The notes under the pieces are model-generated. The model did no database searches. It was not told the DNA's origin and worked only from the letters and a program-made list of their open reading frames with translations. From Leptolinea sp. (GTDB taxonomy: Bacteria; Chloroflexota; Anaerolineae; Anaerolineales; Anaerolineaceae): 64,000 nt of DNA. The translations under genes and the position numbers were made by a program. Below, piece after piece: positions 33,255 to 40,014 of the stretch (the first letter of the stretch is position 1; each line of letters opens with the position of its first letter). The DNA lies in the NCBI GenBank assembly GCA_012798535.1, contig JAAZMZ010000007.1:26225-90224 (forward strand). The letters are read 5' to 3'.

Positions 33255-34331
33255 TTAAAGCCGCTCGATCTGGGAACCACTGGGGGTGTCCTTTACCCGC
33301 CAGCCCGCTCCTTCAATCCACTGCCGGATTTGATCTGCCAGGGTAAAATCACCGGACTGCCGGGCGGTATCCCGTTGATGTAACCATTCCATTATTTCCT
33401 CTGAGGGCATCTCTGAAGAACTTCTCTGGTCATGCCATTTAGATGATTCTAACTTTTTCACCACATCCTGGCGCAGGTTGATTCTCCAATCCGTCAGTGT
33501 CTGAAATTTTCCAAATTTCTTTAAATTGATTTGTGTTCCACTTTCAAAATTGTCTTCATCGTCTTTTGTGATTAAGTGAATGGAACCTTTTCCAAAAATT
33601 TTGGCCTTGCCCTCATCCAGATCGATCCAGATAGATGTGTGCTCGTCGATTCCCAGAATGGCGCCCTGACAACCCAGAATACTCTTTAGCTCGGAAAATC
33701 GATCTGCTCCCATAAAACAATGGCTGGTATCCAGTTCTGCGCCGCCTTCTGCATTATTCCAGTGTGGAATTATTACCAGACTCAAACCGTAGTGTTGGAA
33801 GAAGTTCAATCCTTCCTGCCAGTGGATGTCCATTCCAGCTTTATAGATCTCATACACCGGCAGGGTCTGGCAGCCGAAAGCAATAGTGGCCGCACTAGAA
33901 AGGATTAGGGCGCATCCATTTCGCTGTCGGGCCTGGATTATGTCATAAGCCAGGCTGCCAGACAGTTGTCGGGCAGCATAGGTCGGGCTTCCCGGGCCCA
34001 TGAAGATCATATCCGCTTTATACAACGGCTCCAGAAGGCTTTCGTCGTCCGGACTGAACCCGGTGCCCTTCTTTCTGGCGGGAATAATATCGATAACCGG
34101 GTGATAATTTTGCAGCCGATTATTTAAAAAATCACCGACCCGGCAGGCTACATATTTGGAATTCAACTCGAATCCGGCCGGTGTTTCTAAAATCGCTATG
34201 CGCAGTTCGTTGCCGTACAGTTTTGCCGCTTCTTCAAACACCGCTCCGCTGGCCGGTGAAGTCTCACCTGATCCCATCAATATTACCGGCCCCGGTTTGC
34301 TCAATGATTTCTCTGCTTTATCAGATCCCAT
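33255..34331 (-). CDS. Peptidase S51/cyanophycinase-like protein with CysRS-type C-terminal domain
   Basis: 358 residues. The first 260 or so form a class I glutamine-amidotransferase-like fold of the S51/cyanophycinase group: ILMGSGETSPASGAVFEEAAK, MGPGSPTYAARQL, and the nucleophile elbow LILSSAATIAFG, where the family usually has GxSAGA. The last 46 residues (LHQRDTARQSGDFTLADQIRQW, then DTPSGSQIERL) closely resemble the C-terminal tail of cysteinyl-tRNA synthetases (CysS/YqeB type). The fusion is unusual. Hydrolase activity on a peptide-like substrate is possible; the tail may bind RNA. A DUF4870 gene converges on it. No partner gene is evident. Confidence 0.75.
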   Translation of the reverse strand: MGSDKAEKSLSKPGPVILMGSGETSPASGAVFEEAAKLYGNELRIAILETPAGFELNSKYVACRVGDFLNNRLQNYHPVIDIIPARKKGTGFSPDDESLLEPLYKADMIFMGPGSPTYAARQLSGSLAYDIIQARQRNGCALILSSAATIAFGCQTLPVYEIYKAGMDIHWQEGLNFFQHYGLSLVIIPHWNNAEGGAELDTSHCFMGADRFSELKSILGCQGAILGIDEHTSIWIDLDEGKAKIFGKGSIHLITKDDEDNFESGTQINLKKFGKFQTLTDWRINLRQDVVKKLESSKWHDQRSSSEMPSEEIMEWLHQRDTARQSGDFTLADQIRQWIEGAGWRVKDTPSGSQIERL

Positions 34332-34407
34332 AATTCTAAATTTCCTGAATTTTGTGTCATCCTAAAAACACCATATGTTCCATCCATATTTCTATTCATT
34401 TTGATGG

Positions 34408-34433
34408 GATTGAATTTTGGCATCAATTCAATC
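34408..34433. repeat. Inverted repeat upstream of the glutaredoxin gene
   Basis: GATTGAATT (34408-34416) and AATTCAATC (34425-34433) form a perfect 9-base inverted repeat with an 8-base spacer. It lies 24 bases before the -10 of the glutaredoxin gene, a plausible operator position. Confidence 0.45.
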
Positions 34434-34456
34434 GCATACATATTCATTATTTATTA

Positions 34457-34462
34457 TAGAAT
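34457..34462 (+). promoter_or_regulatory. -10 element of the glutaredoxin gene, predicted leaderless
   Basis: TAGAAT ends 6 bases before the ATG at 34469, and no ribosome-binding site is present. The predicted transcription start falls on or next to the start codon. Confidence 0.45.
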
Positions 34463-34468
34463 TATTCT

Positions 34469-34732
34469 ATGGAAGAAAAACTCATTGTGTACGGTACATC
34501 CTGGTGCGGCTCCTCTCGAAGAGCCAGGCAGCTTTTGGACAGCCACAACATCGCCTATCAATGGATCGATATCGATGAAGACCGGGTGGCACGTTCCCGG
34601 GTAGAAGAGATCAATCACGGGAATCGCAGTGTGCCGACGCTGATTTTTCCCGACGGCTCGATTCTGGTCGAACCTTCGGATAAAGTACTGGCAGAAAAAC
34701 TGGGAGTTCCCCCACCTAAATCCCTTTTCTAA
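34469..34732 (+). CDS. Glutaredoxin-family protein, CGSS active site
   Basis: 87 residues with a thioredoxin fold: KLIVYGTSWCGSSRRARQLLD, then AYQWIDIDED, the cis-Pro loop SVPTLIFPDGS and LAEKLG. The active site is Cys-Gly-Ser-Ser, lacking the second cysteine, so it is monothiol. A role in reducing mixed disulfides or carrying Fe-S clusters is known for such proteins, and actinobacterial mycoredoxin-like proteins share this size. It is probably leaderless and overlaps the convergent small gene by 4 bases. Confidence 0.85.
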   Translation: MEEKLIVYGTSWCGSSRRARQLLDSHNIAYQWIDIDEDRVARSRVEEINHGNRSVPTLIFPDGSILVEPSDKVLAEKLGVPPPKSLF

Positions 34733-34998
34733 CCGGATGCTTCTTCGTCTTTTCCGAATATCAATAAAAGAATGAAGGCCAGTAATCCACCTGAAAAAAG
34801 TGCGACAGCGAGAATCCATATCGCTTTATAGGTTCTTCGTCTTTCCAAAGTGATGCTTGGTTCAACCATCAATCTGGTTCTCAACTTCTGTACAAATTCA
34901 GGATTGGCCTGCCTGGGACTAAGTAATTCACCCAGTTTATTTTCCATATAATGGATGTCACTATTATTAAGAGGATTGTGTCTTTCACTGCGGTTCAT
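34729..34998 (-). CDS. Small single-pass membrane protein, possible sigma-factor regulator
   Basis: 89 residues. The N-terminal half is polar (ELLSPRQANPEFVQKLRTRLM), then one membrane segment at about 62-83 and a short acidic end (GKDEEASG). The PEFVQKLRTRL segment resembles the membrane-proximal part of Chloroflexota anti-sigma-like proteins, but no zinc-binding anti-sigma motif (HxxxCxxC) is present. It lies 5 bases after the DegV gene, in a run starting with an ECF sigma factor. That context is the only basis for suggesting that it holds or modulates the sigma factor. Confidence 0.55.
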   Translation of the reverse strand: MNRSERHNPLNNSDIHYMENKLGELLSPRQANPEFVQKLRTRLMVEPSITLERRRTYKAIWILAVALFSGGLLAFILLLIFGKDEEASG

Positions 34999-35003
34999 GT
35001 GTT

Positions 35004-35855
35004 TTACTCTCTAACATAATCCGGGTAGGCGACTATTCCAATAGTACCGGGGCCCAAATTGGCCGCCACGGGAATGGAAAGCTCGGTAATAATCACTTCC
35101 CGGCATGAAAATCGCTGCTTGACTTGCCTGACCAGATCGTCCGCTGCGGCAGGATCCGAGGCGTGAACTACAGCTATATGGACGGGCCGATTGCCGATGC
35201 GTTTCTCAACGGTTTCCAGCACCCGTTGAATGGATATGCTGCGGGTGCGTACCTTGTCCGCCATTTCCAGAAGACCGTCTTTTAACAATACGATGGGCTT
35301 GATTTTCAAGAAAGATCCGAACAGGCTCTGAATGGCTGTGACCCGCCCATTCAGATGAGCAAATTCCAGAGTATCCAGCGTGAAAATCACGGTGATATGT
35401 TTCTTCAGAGATTCCATGCGGTCAACAATCGCCTGGATGTTATACCCGGCGTTTTCCATGATCCTTGCCTCGCGGCACATGAATCCAAGAGCGACCGAAC
35501 CGGCGCACGAATCAAACGCAGTTACATTGAATTCACCCTCCACATCGCGGGCGGCCATTTGAACTGCAGCAAAAGTACCAGACAGCTTACTGGAAACGTG
35601 CATGGATAGTATCTTTTCACCCTTTTTCGCAATAGAGCGATAGAAATCGGCAATTTTGGCGGGAGAAGGTAGAGAGGTTTTGGGAATGATGCCAGTTTGC
35701 CTGACCAGTTTATAGAAATTCTCGGGGAAAATATCCACTCCCGAAGTGTATACCTTTTCACCAAATCGAACCATGAGTGGAAGAATATTGATCTGATATT
35801 TCTCCGCCCAACCGGGCGGCATATCAACTGAACCATCGGTGACTATGTGAATCAT
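35004..35855 (-). CDS. DegV-family fatty-acid-binding protein
   Basis: 283 residues. DegV signatures are present: IVTDGSVDMP at the N-terminus, PLMVRFGEKVYTSGVD, TSLPSPAKIADFYRSI, HVSSKLSGTFAAVQMAA, and the C-terminal VVHASDPAA...GPGTIG. DegV (FakB-like) proteins bind a fatty acid and present it to a fatty-acid kinase. No kinase (FakA) gene is in view. It is coupled to the sigma-factor gene by an ATGA overlap (35852-35855), an unusual partner that suggests linked control. Confidence 0.9.
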   Translation of the reverse strand: MIHIVTDGSVDMPPGWAEKYQINILPLMVRFGEKVYTSGVDIFPENFYKLVRQTGIIPKTSLPSPAKIADFYRSIAKKGEKILSMHVSSKLSGTFAAVQMAARDVEGEFNVTAFDSCAGSVALGFMCREARIMENAGYNIQAIVDRMESLKKHITVIFTLDTLEFAHLNGRVTAIQSLFGSFLKIKPIVLLKDGLLEMADKVRTRSISIQRVLETVEKRIGNRPVHIAVVHASDPAAADDLVRQVKQRFSCREVIITELSIPVAANLGPGTIGIVAYPDYVRE

Positions 35856-36409
35856 TCTTGCTCCAGGATCTCTTTGATCTTTATTCGCAATTCAATCAAT
35901 GTGCGGTGATAAAGGCTCTTGATGGCACCTTCACTTTTGGACATGATCACGGCAATTTCTGCGTTGGATAATTGCTGAACGAATTTCAGGATTACGAGCT
36001 GTTGTCGTTCGGGGGTAAGTCGCTGAATGACCTCGATCAACTTCTCCACTTCCTGATAATCTACCACCTGGTGTTCCGGTTGGTCGCCGCTCATCACCAG
36101 ATTTATCTGGTCATCCAGTGCCACTTCCTGACGGCGGCTATTGTCTCGGTGCCAGTTGGCTACCAGGTTATGCGCGATGCGATATAACCAGGCAGAAAAT
36201 GGGACCCCTTTTTGCGTATACCTGTCGATCCGTCCGAGGGCGCGCTGGAAAACCCGGGCTGTCAGATCTTCCGCATCGGTTGTACTACCTGTGCGGTAAT
36301 AGATGTAGCTGAAGATCTTATTGACATATTTCTCATATAGAAAACTGAACGCCTCTGCGTCTCCCTGGATGGCACGCTGTAAAGCCTCGTCTTCGGTCAG
36401 GTCAGCCAT
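35852..36409 (-). CDS. ECF-type RNA polymerase sigma factor
   Basis: 185 residues. Region 2 (AFSFLYEKYVNKIFSYIYYRTGSTTDAEDLTARVFQRAL, read in pieces) and region 4 (LTPERQQLVILKFVQQLSNAEIAVIMSKSEGAIKSLYHR) are both complete, without region 3. It should direct core polymerase to a small regulon. The ATG is 63 bases downstream of the subtilase stop. DegV and the small membrane protein follow with an overlap and a 5-base gap. No classical zinc-dependent anti-sigma gene is adjacent, so its control is open. Confidence 0.9.
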   Translation of the reverse strand: MADLTEDEALQRAIQGDAEAFSFLYEKYVNKIFSYIYYRTGSTTDAEDLTARVFQRALGRIDRYTQKGVPFSAWLYRIAHNLVANWHRDNSRRQEVALDDQINLVMSGDQPEHQVVDYQEVEKLIEVIQRLTPERQQLVILKFVQQLSNAEIAVIMSKSEGAIKSLYHRTLIELRIKIKEILEQE

Positions 36410-36472
36410 GAAAAGGTCCCATATTTCGTATGACTTATATAACCCTGATATCTGATATAGGATGCTGTTCTT

Positions 36473-38887
36473 TCATCGAAGGTTAATCGCCTCTTGAACC
36501 GCTTTGTAGGCATTGACAATCCCATAACCGGACACGTTATTCGGCACATTCTCCTTATTCACACACGCGGGAGCAACACCGGTGTAAGCATCAGCATTCA
36601 TATTCAATATCGCTCTTGTCAGGTCGATTTCCCCGATTAATGTGGGATTGGCAGACCACATCAACGCCACCACTCCGGCAACATGCGGCCCTGCCATCGA
36701 GGTGCCAGAGGCGATTTCATACGTTGAATCCGGATATGAGGAAGCAATATCAACTCCGGGAGCGGTAATATCCGGTTTGATCCGTCCGCTGCCGTCCACA
36801 TTTACAGGGCCGATGCTGCTGAATCCGGCCATATTTCCTGATTTATCAATCGCGCCGACGGAATAGACATCTTCATAAATGGCCGGAGGGTCCTTAACCG
36901 TGGAACATCCACCATAGCCTGAATTTCCTGTAGAAACCACCACAAACACACCGGCAGTTTTAAGTGCCCGTACCGCGGGTAAAAAGATATTCGCATCGCA
37001 GCCTTCCACTTCCGGACAGCCCCAGGAATTATTTAATATATTCGCCCCCTTTTCGGGTCTGCCGTCCTTGAAGGGATCCCCTTTTTGCGGAAATGGGGCC
37101 AGCATGAATTGCATGCAATCCAGATAAAAACCCGGATTTCCCAGGTTTCTCCCCAAATTCACACACCCGATCCATTTCGCCCCGGGAGCTACCCCCACAC
37201 TCTTCCCAAGTATGGAGCCCAGAGTATGGGTTCCGTGGCCGCCAATATCCGTCGGGTATGTCGAACCGAACCATGGATCGAACCAGTTGTAGTCATTCTC
37301 ATGATCCAGATTCCCCCTATACGATGCAGCCAATTCGGGATGATCCCCCTGTACACCGCTATCGGATTGTCCGATCACAACACCATCTCCGTAGATATGC
37401 AGCTCATTTTGCACTTTTTCGGCGCCGATCATCTGCAGATTCCAGCGGTCAATGTCTGATTCAGCCAGTATCCCGCTGGCAGTCGGGATTTTCTCTGCCA
37501 GTGGGCGCAGCATGGGACTGTTCAGAACCCGGTCCACATCTTCTCGCGCGGCCAGTTGTGCCCGGAAGACAGGATCCGCGTACAGTTCGATGCCGTTGAC
37601 CAGATAATACGGGGTATACCGCGCACCCATCGAATCCAGCCAGGAACGGATATCCTTTTGTGATTCTTCTGCGTTTTTCACAAGGAATGAATAGACTGCC
37701 TTGCGGCGTTCAACTGGATCGGCAATTGGATTGAACTTTTCTGTGTCAGCCTGTTCTTTCATAACTACAAAGACTTTTTCACCGAAAAAACCCGGCTGAC
37801 CCCAATAAAGATAGAGGCCAAAAATCAATCCCCAGGAAATAATAAATGATATGGACGCAAACAGAAGCCCGGGGTTTGTGAGGTGCCGTAGTAGATACAG
37901 AAACAGCATCACAAGAAGCGCCAGACCAAATGCCAGGGCTGTACTTTTCACCGCGTATTCCAGCAATTCACCTTTCCCCAGCGAGATCACCATAGATAAC
38001 TCATCAGGGTCGATCATGCTCATCGGCCAAAAGAAGCCGAACAGAGCCAGTACCCCCGAGGATATTCTCCCGTGGACGGTCAATGAGCCATCGGATGAAT
38101 ACGCAAGTGCTGCGCAGGCAAATCCCAGCGGTAGAACAGACAAGCCTAAAATCCATCCATTTCCATTTTGGTCCACGGCCGCGGAAAGGATCATCAGCCC
38201 AAGGGTAACAATCCATCCGGCTCCCCAGATACCACGCGGCTTGCTTTCCAGCGTTGGCTTTTCTTCCTTTAGAAATGAGTTTACAGGCAGAACAACACCA
38301 ATGACCATACCCAGAGCGGCGCAAAGTAATAAAGCCAGCAGTGTGTCAAAAGAAGAGCCCTGTGCTCCCCATAGAACCCAGGGGATTCCCAAAATGGCTC
38401 CCGCCGATGCCGCGATTAGAAAATGATTCAGTCCGGGTTGCCCCTCCCATGAATGGAGTGCATCTCTCTTAATAAAGAGTAGAACGATAAGGAACAGTAT
38501 CACCACCGCGATCTGAATGGCGGCAGTCGTCTGCCAGTCAGTGATCGCCGGGATTCTGGATGGAGAAAAAAGTACAGCCAGAATCGATAAATATCTGAGC
38601 GCCTGAATTCTGCCTTTTGCCACAGGTTCTTTAACCAGTTGCTCAGCAACCACCAGGGGAATGAACAAGAGTATTCCGTAGATTAACGGGATAAGCCAGC
38701 GAATATCCGGGAATGTGAATGAGCCTTCAAAAATGACCTGAAAGATTGTCCAATTGGTAATCTGAGTGATTATGGTTAGAAATACAATCCAGAGCGAAAG
38801 AAGTATAAGAGCAGCAATTCCTGAACAACCTTTTGTTTGTTTCAGGGTTTCATCAGTTATTTGATTACCGGTCAATTCAGATTCCAT
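36473..38887 (-). CDS. Multi-pass membrane subtilase (peptidase S8)
   Basis: 804 residues. The first 365 or so hold about ten hydrophobic segments. A stretch of about 100 residues resembling an I9 propeptide follows (EKVFVVMKEQADTEKF, then ARYTPYYLVNGIELYADP). The subtilisin domain carries Asp509 (GQSDSGVQGDHP), His551 (GGHGTHTLG) and Ser730 (SGTSMAGPHVAG), so the triad is complete. Most S8 proteases are secreted or have one anchor; a ten-span N-terminal module is unusual. The protease domain should face outside if the topology follows from the propeptide position. It lies just upstream of the sigma-factor gene on the same strand. The ATG has an AGGGA site. Confidence 0.85.
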   Translation of the reverse strand: MESELTGNQITDETLKQTKGCSGIAALILLSLWIVFLTIITQITNWTIFQVIFEGSFTFPDIRWLIPLIYGILLFIPLVVAEQLVKEPVAKGRIQALRYLSILAVLFSPSRIPAITDWQTTAAIQIAVVILFLIVLLFIKRDALHSWEGQPGLNHFLIAASAGAILGIPWVLWGAQGSSFDTLLALLLCAALGMVIGVVLPVNSFLKEEKPTLESKPRGIWGAGWIVTLGLMILSAAVDQNGNGWILGLSVLPLGFACAALAYSSDGSLTVHGRISSGVLALFGFFWPMSMIDPDELSMVISLGKGELLEYAVKSTALAFGLALLVMLFLYLLRHLTNPGLLFASISFIISWGLIFGLYLYWGQPGFFGEKVFVVMKEQADTEKFNPIADPVERRKAVYSFLVKNAEESQKDIRSWLDSMGARYTPYYLVNGIELYADPVFRAQLAAREDVDRVLNSPMLRPLAEKIPTASGILAESDIDRWNLQMIGAEKVQNELHIYGDGVVIGQSDSGVQGDHPELAASYRGNLDHENDYNWFDPWFGSTYPTDIGGHGTHTLGSILGKSVGVAPGAKWIGCVNLGRNLGNPGFYLDCMQFMLAPFPQKGDPFKDGRPEKGANILNNSWGCPEVEGCDANIFLPAVRALKTAGVFVVVSTGNSGYGGCSTVKDPPAIYEDVYSVGAIDKSGNMAGFSSIGPVNVDGSGRIKPDITAPGVDIASSYPDSTYEIASGTSMAGPHVAGVVALMWSANPTLIGEIDLTRAILNMNADAYTGVAPACVNKENVPNNVSGYGIVNAYKAVQEAINLR

Positions 38888-38909
38888 AGTATATCCCTGA
38901 TAGAATGGA

Positions 38910-38915
38910 TATAAT
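38910..38915 (+). promoter_or_regulatory. -10 element of the alpha/beta hydrolase gene
   Basis: TATAAT predicts transcription from about 38922. A TTG at 38915 would then be untranscribed, so translation should begin at the TTG at 38966, which has GGGAGG 4 bases before it. Confidence 0.4.
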
Positions 38916-38965
38916 TGTCAGGGCATTATAGCGCAACTTATTCGGATGTATTCCCGGGAGGATTC

Positions 38966-39802
38966 TTGATCTGGAAAGATGGATATACCTCTATAAAGAA
39001 ACACAGTGTGTACTTTCAACATTGGGTTCCCGATCAAACCATTAACGCGCGTGTCTTGCTGGTGCACGGTCTGGGAGAACATTCCGGCCGGTACGCGCAT
39101 GTGGGAGAGTACTTCACTGAGACCGGAATTGCATTAACCGGCTTTGATCTGCTGGGACATGGAAAAACCGATGGGCAGCGCGGTCACGCAGATTCATTTG
39201 ACGACTTCTGCCTGGAGATTGATTATTTCTTATCTGAATTGAAAAGCTCTCAGCCGGCTGCACCCGTTATTCTTTACGGTCACAGTCTGGGAGGCTTGAT
39301 CGTTCTGTACTATCTTTTGAACAAAAACCCTCAGACTATCAAAGGAGTAATTTGCACATCTCCCGGTCTGGCACCGGGCTATCCGATCCCTGCCTGGAAG
39401 ACTACCCTGGGGAACATCCTGTATACACTGTTACCTCGATTTTCCATGGATAACGGACTACCTCTGGATGGGATTTCACATGACACGGCAGTTGTGTCTG
39501 CATACAGGGCGGATCAATTAAACCATCCGAAAATTTCTGCCCGCTTGGGGACCGACCTGATCCGAAACGGTCAACAAATCGGTCAAAGGGCGCAGGAAGT
39601 CTCTCTTCCTATTCTTCTCATGGTTGGCAGTGATGATTTTTTGATTGATCCTAAAGCCGTCATTGATTTCGGCCAGTGTGCTGGAAAGACAACAACATTA
39701 AAAGTTTGGGATGGCGGTTATCACGAATTGCATAATGAGGTATTCAAAGAAAAAGTGCTGCAAACCATGGTGGATTGGATTCATCAGAACACCGGATCGT
39801 AA
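38966..39802 (+). CDS. Alpha/beta hydrolase, monoacylglycerol lipase-like
   Basis: 278 residues from a TTG start supported by GGGAGG. The lid and nucleophile regions are typical: VLLVHGLGEHSGRYAHV (oxyanion HG motif), GFDLLGHGKTDGQRGH, and the nucleophile elbow YGHSLGGLI. The acid lies in GSDDFLIDP and the His in GGYHELHNE, completing a Ser-Asp-His triad. This is the serine aminopeptidase/lysophospholipase (Hydrolase_4) subfamily, which includes monoglyceride lipases. There is no signal peptide, so it is cytoplasmic. It is divergent from the subtilase; no operon partner is seen. Confidence 0.87.
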   Translation: MIWKDGYTSIKKHSVYFQHWVPDQTINARVLLVHGLGEHSGRYAHVGEYFTETGIALTGFDLLGHGKTDGQRGHADSFDDFCLEIDYFLSELKSSQPAAPVILYGHSLGGLIVLYYLLNKNPQTIKGVICTSPGLAPGYPIPAWKTTLGNILYTLLPRFSMDNGLPLDGISHDTAVVSAYRADQLNHPKISARLGTDLIRNGQQIGQRAQEVSLPILLMVGSDDFLIDPKAVIDFGQCAGKTTTLKVWDGGYHELHNEVFKEKVLQTMVDWIHQNTGS

Positions 39803-39825
39803 TACACAATCAGGATTTTTTACAC

Positions 39826-39854
39826 TTGACCGCAAAAACAGTGTCCTATAAAAT
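39826..39854 (+). promoter_or_regulatory. Promoter of the glyA-gcvT fusion gene
   Basis: TTGACC (39826-39831) is separated by 17 bases from TAAAAT (39849-39854); TATAAA at 39847 is an alternative -10. This is among the best consensus promoters in the window. It predicts an untranslated leader of about 150 bases. Confidence 0.65.
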
Positions 39855-39865
39855 TTTAAACAACG

Positions 39866-39985
39866 CGACGAATGAAACCATTTAATTCTCATTTGTTGTT
39901 GTGTACCCGTCGAAATACTGATCACCTCTCCCCCATCTTCCGGTCAATGGGCTGAATGGTGGGGGATTTGTATTTAATTTTTTTT
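39866..39985 (+). promoter_or_regulatory. Structured leader of the glyA-gcvT fusion gene
   Basis: Two nested helices come first: CGACG/CGTCG (39866-39870 with 39908-39912) enclosing AATGA/TCATT (39871-39875 with 39889-39893). A strong hairpin follows, TCCCCCATC (39929-39937) with GGTGGGGGA (39958-39966, one G-U pair). Eight T residues follow at 39978-39985, 12 bases after the stem. The aptamer-then-terminator layout suggests a riboswitch or attenuator. It does not match the glycine riboswitch or any other class I can identify. Confidence 0.4.
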
Positions 39986-40014
39986 AATGCAAAACGAAAT
40001 ATCAAGGAGAACCT

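Noticed and set aside
39861..40014. Glycine riboswitch before glyA-gcvT
   Set aside because: The conserved glycine-aptamer core sequences are not visible. The region is reported only as an unidentified structured leader.
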